Part shown: positions 26,184 through 34,527 of the stretch, one piece after another | How the letters are laid out: each line of letters opens with the position of its first letter | Position numbering within the stretch: position 1 is the first letter of the stretch | NCBI GenBank assembly: GCA_016217695.1 | Contig: JACRHE010000115.1 | Location: forward strand, 1 to 38,482 | Origin: Nitrospirota bacterium | Lineage (GTDB): Bacteria > Nitrospirota > Thermodesulfovibrionia > Thermodesulfovibrionales > UBA6898 | Length of the DNA: 38,482 nt | Direction of reading: 5' to 3' | Made by a program: the position numbers and the translations under genes | Notes under the pieces: generated by a model | Databases searched by the model: none | Told to the model about the DNA's origin: nothing | The model's input: the letters and a program-made list of their open reading frames with translations, nothing else

Positions 26184-26792
26184 TCAGTGCTGGTGACCGC
26201 TGCTGGCTGGAGGAGCTTTTTTGTCATCGTCGTCCATACCCTGCATCATCCGGCATTTATCGCACTTTCCACCCATCATACCCATACCGCCGCCCATCAT
26301 GCCTCTGCCCTGCATCATGCCCATGCCTGCCATCGGCATCTTCTCCATCATCTCTGCAAGCTTTTTCCTCTGCTCAGGAGTCAGCCTTGCCTTGATCTCC
26401 TCGTGAGTCCTTATATGGAGCATTTTCATATCAGACTTCAGCGCCTCGATCTGCTTGACCTTGGCCTCAGCAGCCTTTATATCCACTGCGTCCTTTCCGA
26501 GGATCTCCCTTAATTCGATCTCGGCAACCTCTATGTCGGCCTTTTTCCTTATTGTCTCTTTTTTGCACTGGAGGTGGATGGTCCTTATTTCCTGCCTCTG
26601 CTTCCCATCAAGCCCGAGGGACATAATATGCTCCATCATCTGATGCATACCTCCTTCGTCATGCATCGCCATCATACCCATACCCATGCCTCTACCCTTA
26701 CCCATTTTTTTCCCGTGCATCTTCGCCTCGGATGCGGCAATCCATCCCAACATTAAAACAGACGCAAACAAAAGAACATACACCTTTTTCAT
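26184..26792 (-). CDS. Periplasmic Spy/ZraP-like metal-stress protein
   Basis: 202 residues. The signal peptide is MKKVYVLLFASVLMLGWIAA with cleavage near EAK. The middle is a helical hairpin with QRQEIRTIHLQCKKE and ARLTPEQRKKLAEMMEKM, which contains the LTPEQ signature of Spy/CpxP proteins. Met- and Gly-rich segments flank it (MGKGRGMGMGMMAM, GRGMMGGGMGMMGG), and the C-terminus has CDKC and GHQH. These suggest binding of copper or other soft metals. It is the last gene of the signalling cluster and may be regulated by the upstream two-component pair; that is inference. Confidence 0.85.
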   Translation of the reverse strand: MKKVYVLLFASVLMLGWIAASEAKMHGKKMGKGRGMGMGMMAMHDEGGMHQMMEHIMSLGLDGKQRQEIRTIHLQCKKETIRKKADIEVAEIELREILGKDAVDIKAAEAKVKQIEALKSDMKMLHIRTHEEIKARLTPEQRKKLAEMMEKMPMAGMGMMQGRGMMGGGMGMMGGKCDKCRMMQGMDDDDKKAPPASSGHQH

Positions 26793-26811
26793 ATTCTCCT
26801 CCTGTAATAAA

Positions 26812-27141
26812 TTAATAAATGGACCTTAGCCTTCCAGTCTTCCTGTCAAAGATTACCTTGTCGACTTGCCTGCCGTGCTTGTATATCTCCGCCTCGATGA
26901 ACCTGCCCTTATGGTTAACCACTTCCACCCTGTAGCCTCTTTGCCTGTAGTATCTGTCTATTGCCCTGACAGCCTCACTGGGAGGGATAATCTCAGGGCA
27001 GTTGCCGTAAATCGCGCAGTCCCTGCAGTAATCACCATAGGGTGTGACCTTATCGCCTTCAGCGTATGAGGCCGCAATAACCGAAAACGAGAATAAGAGG
27101 ACTAAAACGATGACTCTGTTCATGTCAAATAGGTTCTGCAT
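26812..27141 (-). CDS. Small exported PepSY-like protein
   Basis: 109 residues. A signal peptide ends near SYAEG; an in-frame Met at 27123 gives the tidier MNRVIVLVLL start, so the start is open. CRDCAIYGNC follows maturation, with three cysteines suited to a disulfide or metal site. The C-terminal half (RAIDRYYRQRGYRVEVVNHK, IEAEIYKHGR, FDRKTGRLRSI) has the conserved pattern of a single PepSY-type domain. A TATAAT box ends 11 bases before the first ATG. It lies 19 bases upstream of the Spy-like gene. Confidence 0.75.
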   Translation of the reverse strand: MQNLFDMNRVIVLVLLFSFSVIAASYAEGDKVTPYGDYCRDCAIYGNCPEIIPPSEAVRAIDRYYRQRGYRVEVVNHKGRFIEAEIYKHGRQVDKVIFDRKTGRLRSIY

Positions 27142-27197
27142 CTTGCTGCATCATTATAGTAATTTATTCATGAAGAAAATATGAAGAAGGCCGGGAA

Positions 27198-27464
27198 TCA
27201 GACCTCACTCACACCCTTTATCTCTACAGCCTTTCTCTTCGATGACACACCCCTGACAATTCTGATGTCGGATTTACGAATACCCGTTACCCCGGAAATC
27301 ACCTCGATCAACTGCTCGTTTGCGGCATTGTCAACAGGAGGGGCGGTTAGCTTCACCTTCAGGACATTTTCCATAACGCCGGATATTCCCTTTTTCGAGG
27401 ACCTCGGCTCAACCTTGACTTCGATAACTATCCCGTCTTTTGTCTTCTTAAATGGTATCTTCAT
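27198..27464 (-). CDS. DUF167 (YggU-family) protein
   Basis: 88 residues. VEVKVEPRSSKKGISG, LKVKLTAPPVDNAANEQLIE and IRIVRGVSSKRKAVEIKGV are the signature strands and helix of the small DUF167 family, whose exact function is unclear. The start lies just after the kinase stop, so it is cotranscribed. Confidence 0.92.
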   Translation of the reverse strand: MKIPFKKTKDGIVIEVKVEPRSSKKGISGVMENVLKVKLTAPPVDNAANEQLIEVISGVTGIRKSDIRIVRGVSSKRKAVEIKGVSEV

Positions 27465-27467
27465 ATG

Positions 27468-28826
27468 TCATGTGATTTTTTCATTCGGCAGCCATACCCT
27501 GAATACTGAACCCTCACCCTCCCTGCTTTGCAGTTCTATGCGGCCACCCATTGCATCCACCAACTCCCTGACGATCGCCAGCCCGAGGCCTAGCCCCTTT
27601 GACTCATCGCCGTGGTAAAATCTCCTGAAGACAAGAGAGAGTTTATCCTCAGGTATGCCGATGCCTGTGTCCCTTACCTCTATTGAGAAGATGTCCCTGT
27701 CAGCGCTGTAATCTATCCTGATGCCCCCTGTCTCGGTATTTTTGATGGCATTGGTTAGTATGTTCTGAATAATCCGCTCCAATTTCTCAGGGTCCGTGAA
27801 GACCGTAACAGGCAGCCCATTGAGTATACGAATCTCAAGCCCCTTTTCAGCTGCTAGAGGGCTCAGCTTTGCCACAAGTCCTCTAATAAAATCGCGGAGC
27901 TCTATCCCTGCATTTTCCCTTTGTGAAAAAAAACTGGCTTCCGCCTTTGTTATGTCTTCAATGCCCTCTACAAGCCTGATGAGCTTTTCGACCTCCAGCC
28001 TTATACTCTCAAGCCCCTCATCGCGGTTTCCGACTACGCCGTCTATTATGCCCTCCACATTGGCCTTCATGATCGTCAGCGGAGTCCTGAGCTCGTGTGC
28101 TATATTCGAGGTAAGGTGCCTTCTCAAGGCCTCTTCTCTCTGGAGCGCCTCAGCCATGAAATTGAAACTCTCGGCAAGCCTGCCGATCTCGTCCCTCTTT
28201 GAACCAATCTGTACCCTGGCACTGAAATCTCCGAGAGCAAGGGATTCAACCGCATTTTTCATTCTCTTCAGCGGCCTCGACAGGAAAAGGCTGAAGAAGA
28301 CTGCCAGAAACGCAGCTCCTCCGCCGGCTATAACAAAGGAAATGATGAGAAATTCCCTGCCCCGCCTCTTAAAAACAGCCTCTTTCCCGTACCCCACACC
28401 TGTCCTGTTAATCGACCTGATATGCATCGAACCTATCTCCGTGCCTCCGAGAAAGAGAGGATAAGGCTCATACTCTCCCTGCGCTGTTTTTATGTCCGCC
28501 ATCCCTTCCATTCTCCGCAACATCGAAGGCGAGAGCATCTTCAGAACCTCTACGGAAGTAATGACATTCCTGCCCTCCCCGTCTTCAATCTTGAGATCGA
28601 ACCCGAGCATCATGGCCCAATGCACAGTATCATGGAGGGATTTCGTATCCCACTGTCCCTTGATATAACTTCCTTCAACGGACGCAAGGATCCAGTACAG
28701 CTTGTCCTCCCTTGTTCCGGCCACATAGCCTTCAAAGTCCCTTACCATGAACCGCTCGAAGATAAGATTTGAGACGAGGGCTATGATGATTACCGCGAAA
28801 AATGCAAAGAAAAGCTTAGTCCGCAT
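27468..28826 (-). CDS. Sensor histidine kinase, membrane-bound
   Basis: 452 residues. TM1 is KLFFAFFAVIIIALVSNLIF and TM2 FLIISFVIAGGGAAFLAVFF near 165, flanking a periplasmic sensor of about 130 residues. HAMP follows (LSRPLKRMKNAVESLALGDF). HELRTP near 245 has the phosphorylated His. HATPase boxes are NILTNAIKNTE, VRDTGIGIPEDKL and GLGLGLAIVREL. It overlaps the response-regulator gene by 11 bases, a standard pair. Targets are unknown; the nearby Spy- and PepSY-like genes point to envelope or metal stress. Confidence 0.95.
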   Translation of the reverse strand: MRTKLFFAFFAVIIIALVSNLIFERFMVRDFEGYVAGTREDKLYWILASVEGSYIKGQWDTKSLHDTVHWAMMLGFDLKIEDGEGRNVITSVEVLKMLSPSMLRRMEGMADIKTAQGEYEPYPLFLGGTEIGSMHIRSINRTGVGYGKEAVFKRRGREFLIISFVIAGGGAAFLAVFFSLFLSRPLKRMKNAVESLALGDFSARVQIGSKRDEIGRLAESFNFMAEALQREEALRRHLTSNIAHELRTPLTIMKANVEGIIDGVVGNRDEGLESIRLEVEKLIRLVEGIEDITKAEASFFSQRENAGIELRDFIRGLVAKLSPLAAEKGLEIRILNGLPVTVFTDPEKLERIIQNILTNAIKNTETGGIRIDYSADRDIFSIEVRDTGIGIPEDKLSLVFRRFYHGDESKGLGLGLAIVRELVDAMGGRIELQSREGEGSVFRVWLPNEKIT

Positions 28827-29520
28827 CAGGGATACCTATGAACTTGTATCCAACGCCGTAGACCGTTTTAATGAACTCCGGCTCGCGGGAGTCCTTCTCT
28901 ATCTTGTGCCTCAGATTCTTCACATGGGCGTCTATAGTCCTGTCATATCCCTCAAAATCATATCCCTGAACGATTGTGACCAGCTGCTCTCGGGAAAGGA
29001 CCCTTCCGGAGTTGTCAGCCAGGGAAAGAAGTATCTTGAACTCAGTTGGTGTAAGAACAACCTGACTGCCTTCCAGCATAACCTCATGAAGTTCCACGTC
29101 CATCCGCAGTCTGCCCCGGTTGTAGCTGAAGCTTTTCTTTTTCGTTTTTCCGGCCCTTCTCAGAAGAGCCTTTACACGCGCGACAAGCTCCCGAGGACTG
29201 AAGGGTTTTACAACATAGTCATCGGCCCCGATTCCAAGTCCCCTGATCCTGTCTTCCTCCCCGCTCTTGGCTGTAAGCATAATCACAGGGACATCGGAAT
29301 TTTCGCGGAGCCTGCCGCAGATCTCCTCGCCCCCCATGTCAGGGAGCATCAGGTCCAGGATAACGAGGTCAAAGGCCTCGGAGAGAAGCCTGAGAGCCTG
29401 TTCCCCGGTTTCGGCAGTTGTTACCCGGTAACCTTCACGCTCAAGATATCCCCTAACGATTCCGGAGATCTTTTTTTCGTCCTCAACGACTAAGATCGAC
29501 TCTCTTTGCCCTGTATCCAT
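28816..29520 (-). CDS. OmpR-family response regulator
   Basis: 234 residues. Receiver: VVEDEKKI acidic pair, phosphoacceptor Asp in VILDLMLPDMGG, MLTAKSG and VVKPFSP. The C-terminal winged helix has VVLTPTEFKILLSLADNSGR, LSREQL and RTIDAHVKNLRHKIEKD. It starts 38 bases inside the PAP2 gene, so expression is coupled to it. It pairs with the adjacent kinase. Confidence 0.95.
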   Translation of the reverse strand: MDTGQRESILVVEDEKKISGIVRGYLEREGYRVTTAETGEQALRLLSEAFDLVILDLMLPDMGGEEICGRLRENSDVPVIMLTAKSGEEDRIRGLGIGADDYVVKPFSPRELVARVKALLRRAGKTKKKSFSYNRGRLRMDVELHEVMLEGSQVVLTPTEFKILLSLADNSGRVLSREQLVTIVQGYDFEGYDRTIDAHVKNLRHKIEKDSREPEFIKTVYGVGYKFIGIPDAD

Positions 29521-30367
29521 AAAGCGCCTCTCCCAGTAAAAGGGTTATAAAAAAAAGAAGAATGCCTGCTATTACATCTACCACATAATGGTACCTGCAG
29601 TAAACCGTCGAAAATATCAGTGCTGCCACACAGGGCAGAAATATCCAATACAGCCTCTTCTCAAACCTGAAGGCAAGATAAAGCACTGTGAGCGCTATGC
29701 CTGTATGGCCGCTTGGGAAGGCGTCCCTCTTCACACCTTCCAGTCTGTTAAGTAACTCCTGTATAGGCATGGCAGCAATAAACCCTTCAAGCTCCCGGGT
29801 CTGAAGGTGGTTCATGGTGTACCGGGGGCCCAAGGCCGGCATCAGCATGTAGCCGAGATAAGAAAGATAAAAGCAGAGCATGATGAGAAACAGCGAGCGG
29901 TCGAAGGCCGGCTCATCCCGTTTCATCCTGAGCACGAGCCCCAGCGTCACCGGGAGGAAATAATAACTTGAATAGGCGATCTGCAGGATATCGGTAAGAA
30001 CCGGGAAGATTATCTTCTCCATCATGATTGTCGGATACCCGTTAAAAAGAAGATAATCAAGACGAATCAGCAGTGGGTCTATGTCCCTCGGATTTATGAA
30101 ATGGACTATGCCTTCGAGGCTGTCAAAGATAAAGAGGATACAGACAGTCGGAAAGACAAGATCATAAACAAGACGGATAGCAGAACCCCTCTCTCTGAAA
30201 AGGATCAGCAGCACCTGTATCAGGATCAGTCCTGAATAGATCAGGATAAGCGTCTCAGAACTCTTTACCTTTTCGTGGAAGACAGTGGTAACCGCTGTGA
30301 GAAAAAGCAGGAAGACGACGTTAAGCAGATCAGCCGGTCTGAGACTTAAGAAGATCTTTGCGATCAC
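29483..30367 (-). CDS. PAP2-family membrane phosphatase
   Basis: 294 residues with about eight hydrophobic segments. Catalytic motifs are AFPSGHTGIALTVLYLAF near 220 (C2) and CRYHYVVDVIAG near 262 (C3); the first motif is degenerate (MPALGPRYTMN). The family removes phosphate from lipids such as phosphatidate, undecaprenyl diphosphate or inositol phospholipids in the envelope. Its 38-base overlap with the response regulator and 4-base overlap with the NYN gene put it in one operon with the two-component system. Confidence 0.85.
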   Translation of the reverse strand: MIAKIFLSLRPADLLNVVFLLFLTAVTTVFHEKVKSSETLILIYSGLILIQVLLILFRERGSAIRLVYDLVFPTVCILFIFDSLEGIVHFINPRDIDPLLIRLDYLLFNGYPTIMMEKIIFPVLTDILQIAYSSYYFLPVTLGLVLRMKRDEPAFDRSLFLIMLCFYLSYLGYMLMPALGPRYTMNHLQTRELEGFIAAMPIQELLNRLEGVKRDAFPSGHTGIALTVLYLAFRFEKRLYWIFLPCVAALIFSTVYCRYHYVVDVIAGILLFFITLLLGEALYGYRAKRVDLSR

Positions 30368-30933
30368 AATTTTTTCAATACCCTCAACATGGCCTTCTCT
30401 TTTTTAGACGGCATTCTTGGATTACCCTTTCTCTGATGAGGCTCGTCTTCTTCGATCAGATCATACCCACCGCCGGGAGACCGGTCTGCATTTCCAATAA
30501 TCTTCCTGAACTCGTCCGAAGGAACAGGAACGCAGCCGTTCGTCCAGGCAGAGGAGATGATCTCCCTGTCGGAGCTTATGACGATCCATTCCTTCTTCTC
30601 CCTGCTGATGATCCTCCTGATCACTGAATCCGCAGTATCCCCCAGCCTTGTATAGATGATCTTCACCCCTGTAACAATCAGGGATTCTTCCCTGGCTCCC
30701 CCTGATTTCCAGCCGTCAAAGACAACAGTGATATCATGGCCTTTCACCTGCCTGTATGCTGCGAGGCGACTTACCAGGCCTTCCCTCTCTGCGCGCAGGT
30801 CTCTGTGCGAAATACCGATAAGGTTATACCCGTCTATAATGAGAGAAGAAATGCCGACCACCTCCTCGCTTCTTCTGCGGTCCGGGGCCGCAAGGCCTTT
30901 TATTATATCATCATTCCTTGACAAATCATCCAT
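30364..30933 (-). CDS. NYN-domain nuclease, YacP-like
   Basis: 189 residues. LIIDGYNLIGI (acidic plus NYN signature), HDITVVFDGWKSGG and VIVSSDREI with TADSVIRRII match the YacP/Rae1 PIN-like ribonuclease family, with metal-binding acids at D-Y-N, FDG, D in GDTAD and SSDRE. The last 45 residues are acidic, then basic. First gene of the operon leading to the PAP2 and two-component genes. Its start overlaps the candidate promoter region of the divergent DEAD-box gene. Confidence 0.88.
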   Translation of the reverse strand: MDDLSRNDDIIKGLAAPDRRRSEEVVGISSLIIDGYNLIGISHRDLRAEREGLVSRLAAYRQVKGHDITVVFDGWKSGGAREESLIVTGVKIIYTRLGDTADSVIRRIISREKKEWIVISSDREIISSAWTNGCVPVPSDEFRKIIGNADRSPGGGYDLIEEDEPHQRKGNPRMPSKKEKAMLRVLKKL

Positions 30934-30947
30934 CTCTCATCCATAGT
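30918..30947 (+). promoter_or_regulatory. Candidate promoter of DEAD-box gene
   Basis: A consensus TTGACA at 30918 is separated by 18 bases from CATAGT at 30942 (four of six matches). It overlaps the start of the divergent NYN gene. It would give a leader of about 80 bases that includes the hairpin at 30973. Confidence 0.4.
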
Positions 30948-30972
30948 AATACAATGCTTTACGAATGACTGA

Positions 30973-31004
30973 CCTCAGAGACAAAAGCTCTGGGGTTTTA
31001 TTTT
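30973..31004 (+). terminator. Terminator-like hairpin in the leader of the DEAD-box gene
   Basis: CCTCAGAG pairs with CTCTGGGG (one G-U) around ACAAAAG, followed by TTTTATTTT on the plus strand. No plus-strand gene ends here, so it is probably an attenuator in the 5' leader and not an ordinary terminator. Confidence 0.6.
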
Positions 31005-31035
31005 GCACAAAAAAAGAGGAGAATAAGTACAGATA

Positions 31036-32703
31036 ATGATGAAGCGTTTTGAAGATCTCAAGCTAAGCCCCGAAGTGGTCAGGGCTATACAGGAGATGGG
31101 TTTTGAAGAGCCCACTCCCATACAGGCAGCAACTATACCTCCGGCGCTTGAGGGACGTGACATAATCGGACAGGCCCAGACAGGCACCGGCAAGACCGCA
31201 TCCTTCAGCATCCCCATCATAGAAAAGACCTTTACAGGGAAAAAGCCGGTGGCGCTCATCCTCGAACCGACCAGGGAGCTCGCGATCCAGGTATCAGAAG
31301 AGATCGGCAGGCTTTCACAATACAAAAAATCCTCTGTGCTTACCATCTACGGAGGTTCTTCGATGGAACGCCAGATAAAGGCGCTCCAGAAAGGCACGAA
31401 TATCGTTGTCGGCACGCCAGGCAGGGTGATCGACCACATTTACAGGAAGACCCTTTCACTGAGCGAGATCTCTATGGTCGTGCTTGACGAGGCGGATGAG
31501 ATGCTCGATATGGGATTCATCGACGACATCGAAAAGATACTCAGTCTGATGCCTGAGTCCAGGCAGATGATGCTCTATTCCGCAACCATGCCGCCCGCAA
31601 TCATGAAGGTCTCGAAAAAGTATATGAAGGACCCTGTCAAGATAGCGATCAATGTCAAGGATATCGTTGCTCCGAAAATAAAGCAGGTCTTCTACGAAGT
31701 GCTGCAGAAGGACAAGACAGAGGTCCTCACGCGGCTCCTTGACGTCGAGTCGCCGGAGCTTACGCTGATTTTCTGCCATACCAAGCGCGAAGTCGATGAT
31801 GTATCGGCGCGGCTTCAGCAACTTGGCTATAACGCTGGTGCGCTTCATGGCGATTTCACCCAGTCACACAGGGAAGAGATGATGGGGAAGTTCAAGGGGG
31901 GAGATATCGATATCCTCGTTGCCACTGACGTGGCTGGCCGGGGTATAGATGTCGAGAATATAAGCCACGTAATCAACTACAGTATCCCCCAGAACCCTGA
32001 AGGCTATATCCACAGGATCGGACGTACAGGAAGGGCGGGACGCTCAGGAATAGCTGTCACCTTTGTGACGCCGAGGGAATACCGGCAGCTCCAGCTTATC
32101 GAAAGGATCGCCAGGACAAAGCTCAGCAGAAAAGAGATCCCTACAGCGAAAGAGGTGAAGGAGGCCAGGCAAAGGCTGATAAAGGAAGACCTCTCTGAAA
32201 TAATAGGTGAAGGCGGTCATAAGACATATCTGAAGGTCGTGAGGGAGCTTTCTCAAGTAATGGATATCGAAGAGATCGCGGCAGCTGCGTTTTCCATCGC
32301 CTTCGGAGAGATGGAAGTGCCGGAGATTCAGAAACAGCAGCGACAGCAGGGAGGTTTTTCCGGCCAGTCGCGTGAAAAGGGAATGACGAGGCTTTTTCTG
32401 ACCGTGGGCCGCAAGGACAAGATACAGACAAACGAGATACTGCGCACAATAGCTGAAGAAGCCGGGATTCCGGGCCGCAGTGTCGGCAAGATAGATATTA
32501 TGGACAACTTCACCTTTGTCGAGGTGCCGTCCGACATTGTCGAAAAGGTGATCGCTGCGATGAACAACGCGGTCATAAAAGGGAAAAAGGTTGCCATGGC
32601 AAAGGCAAAACCCAAGGCCGGCGAACCGGCAAAATATGAGAAAAAGTTTGAGAAGAAATACGAGCAAAAATACGAGAAAAAGAAGCGTCATAAAGAACGC
32701 TGA
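31036..32703 (+). CDS. DEAD-box ATP-dependent RNA helicase
   Basis: 555 residues. Helicase motifs: Q motif in EEPTPIQAATIP, Walker A AQTGTGKT, PTRELAIQ, VLDEADEMLDMGF, SATMPP, TLIFCHTKREVDD, ATDVAGRGIDVENISHVINY and HRIGRTGRAGRSG. The C-terminal part has a DbpA-like RNA-binding domain (TRLFLTVGRKDKIQTNEILR) and a Lys/Glu-rich tail. It fits the DeaD/CshA group acting in ribosome assembly or mRNA decay, often at low temperature. GAGGAG lies about 15 bases before the ATG, which is far. Its leader contains a terminator-like hairpin. Confidence 0.95.
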   Translation: MMKRFEDLKLSPEVVRAIQEMGFEEPTPIQAATIPPALEGRDIIGQAQTGTGKTASFSIPIIEKTFTGKKPVALILEPTRELAIQVSEEIGRLSQYKKSSVLTIYGGSSMERQIKALQKGTNIVVGTPGRVIDHIYRKTLSLSEISMVVLDEADEMLDMGFIDDIEKILSLMPESRQMMLYSATMPPAIMKVSKKYMKDPVKIAINVKDIVAPKIKQVFYEVLQKDKTEVLTRLLDVESPELTLIFCHTKREVDDVSARLQQLGYNAGALHGDFTQSHREEMMGKFKGGDIDILVATDVAGRGIDVENISHVINYSIPQNPEGYIHRIGRTGRAGRSGIAVTFVTPREYRQLQLIERIARTKLSRKEIPTAKEVKEARQRLIKEDLSEIIGEGGHKTYLKVVRELSQVMDIEEIAAAAFSIAFGEMEVPEIQKQQRQQGGFSGQSREKGMTRLFLTVGRKDKIQTNEILRTIAEEAGIPGRSVGKIDIMDNFTFVEVPSDIVEKVIAAMNNAVIKGKKVAMAKAKPKAGEPAKYEKKFEKKYEQKYEKKKRHKER

Positions 32704-32728
32704 AGCCAGATATTATGAAACAGCGATT

Positions 32729-32867
32729 ATTTCACGTCCACTGTCTCAAAAACTTTTCGTAAGCGCCAGTTATCGGAATATCCTCCTCTCTGCTCAGAGC
32801 AGACAGTGCAAAATCATTCAAAGCATGTCTGTACTGACGAAAAGCTTTTTCGGCATACCCTTGAAAT
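32729..32867 (-). repeat. Repeat family B, copy 2 (139 bp, intact)
   Basis: The ends ATTTCACG and CTTGAAAT are inverted, then CAAAAACTTTTCGTAAG faces CTGACGAAAAGCTTTTTCG. In reverse orientation it aligns with copy 1 throughout, apart from the 179 bp inserted in copy 1. It fills the gap between two convergent genes and the AT-rich palindromic ends could serve both as a terminator. Confidence 0.75.
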
Positions 32868-32883
32868 TTATAAATAATGTCGG

Positions 32884-33471
32884 CTAAAGCCTGCCGGATT
32901 TGTCATATTCCTGAACATAGACCTTGATCGCCCTGAGTATCAGCCAGTCCACTGTAACGCTGTTGTCAGACGCTATCCTGATCAGCCTGTCAATAACGTC
33001 CTTTTCTATTACAGGCGCATTGCCGGAAGGCTCCTGAGCAGCTGACTGTTCGCCGGCGTCCGCCCCAGGAGAACGTCTCTTATGCTCCCTTGCAAGTATT
33101 TCCTTCAGCCGGTTCATATCTCCGGCGCCGGCGGCGCTCATCAGGTCCGCAGGAAGGACGTTGGAATCAGAAGGCTCCTGAGATTTATCTGCCTTGTCGC
33201 GACCCTCATCTGCTGCATATTTTTTCTCCTCGGCAGGAGGAATGTCCATTGAAGGCATCATCCCGGTCATGCCCATCATCAGGGAAACGAGTTTTCTTGC
33301 CTGCTCATTATCAGGCATTTCGCTCTGCATAAACTCATCAAGCCTCCCCTCAGCCATCGCCTGCGCTATCTTGTCAGCCTTCAGCTCTGTCACCTCTTTG
33401 TCGTCAAGACGTTTCCCTGAGCCAAAAGGAGTTTTAGGCGGCCTCGGCAGAGTTTTTCTTTGATCTGGCAT
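32884..33471 (-). CDS. Hypothetical protein with helical C-terminus
   Basis: 195 residues, not recognised. The N-terminus is basic and proline-rich (RKTLPRPPKTPFG), the middle is low in complexity with a Met patch (MMGMTGMMPS), and the last 45 residues (DVIDRLIRIASDNSVTVDWL, ILRAIKVYVQEYDKSG) form helices like a ribbon-helix-helix or adaptor end. A second helix pair in the middle is PADLMSAAGAGDMNRLKEIL. Cytoplasmic, same strand as the solute-binding gene. Confidence 0.7.
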   Translation of the reverse strand: MPDQRKTLPRPPKTPFGSGKRLDDKEVTELKADKIAQAMAEGRLDEFMQSEMPDNEQARKLVSLMMGMTGMMPSMDIPPAEEKKYAADEGRDKADKSQEPSDSNVLPADLMSAAGAGDMNRLKEILAREHKRRSPGADAGEQSAAQEPSGNAPVIEKDVIDRLIRIASDNSVTVDWLILRAIKVYVQEYDKSGRL

Positions 33472-33518
33472 ATAATATCCTCCTGCTGTTTAGCAGTTTC
33501 GGACGGCACTGGTTCGCA

Positions 33519-34460
33519 TCATGCGGCAATACCGTTCCGGTAATGGTCCTTTTCCGGATGCAGGGTCCTGATCAGCGAGGTGTCGAATATCTCATCCCGC
33601 CTGACAGACCGTCTGATATAACCCAGTCTCTTCAATGTTGACACAAAATCCATGGTCGATGAAATATATGCCTCAGGAAGCTGCGCGCAATATTTTGGAG
33701 ATATCATCAAGGTATCCATCACGAATTCCTCATCTATGAAACCTACAAACGAAGCTATTATCCGGCTGGCCTCAGCAGGCCTTTTCCGTATCATCTCTGC
33801 AGCATCTTCGTGGGCACTCAGAAATTTCTCGACCACCGCCCGCTTCTCATCAAGAAGATCCTTACGCGCAATGATTCCATAGCTTGGGTTCCAGGGCCAG
33901 AGCAAAGATGGAGGATAAAGAACCTTTCCCCCGGCAAAACGCCGAACTGCAACTGCAAGGGCAGGTGTCCCGACAGCAGCATCCACCTCATCTCTGGCCA
34001 TCGCCTCTGTCACCAGGTCAGCCCACGCGAAGTTGACCAGCTCGACATCATTGTCAAGGTTCAACCGGGAAAGATATTCCCTAAGGATCACGTCATGTAT
34101 AGAGCCCTTGCCAGGCACTCCGATCCTGAGGCCCGCAAACTGTCTCAATATAGCCTGAAGGTCTTTCAGCTCGGGAAACCCCCGATATTGAGCCTTGGCG
34201 CTTATGACTGTGCCTTCAATATGCCCTCCTGCTATGCACCGGATATCAACACCCCGGTCTATGCCGATTATCGCGGGAGGAAGTCCGATATATGCAAGGT
34301 CAAGCTCATCTTTCTCAAAGGCGTTCACTATAGCCGGGCCTGTGCCAAAGAGCCTCCATGATACGCCGCAGCCAAGATTTAGGGGGAAATCGGGACGTGA
34401 CATCAGGAGTATGGCCGTATGATAAAACGTTGAGAGATGGCCAATCCTTATGCTATACAA
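33519..34460 (-). CDS. NMT1/SsuA-like solute-binding protein without signal peptide
   Basis: 313 residues. GHLSTFYHTAILLMSRP, AFEKDELDLAYIGLPPAI, LRIGVPGKGSIHDVILREYL and AMARDEVDAAVGTPALAVAV show the two-lobed type II periplasmic binding fold of the NitT/TauT/NMT1 group. It has no signal peptide or lipobox and no transporter permease or ATPase nearby, so it may be a cytoplasmic sensor or enzyme using this fold. The ligand is not predictable. It follows the 158-residue gene by 67 bases. Confidence 0.8.
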   Translation of the reverse strand: MYSIRIGHLSTFYHTAILLMSRPDFPLNLGCGVSWRLFGTGPAIVNAFEKDELDLAYIGLPPAIIGIDRGVDIRCIAGGHIEGTVISAKAQYRGFPELKDLQAILRQFAGLRIGVPGKGSIHDVILREYLSRLNLDNDVELVNFAWADLVTEAMARDEVDAAVGTPALAVAVRRFAGGKVLYPPSLLWPWNPSYGIIARKDLLDEKRAVVEKFLSAHEDAAEMIRKRPAEASRIIASFVGFIDEEFVMDTLMISPKYCAQLPEAYISSTMDFVSTLKRLGYIRRSVRRDEIFDTSLIRTLHPEKDHYRNGIAA

Positions 34461-34527
34461 GATGTCCCCTTATCTGCTTCCATCCTTCACCCAGCCTCCT
34501 TACAGACGGGATTGGAAAAATCGCAGC

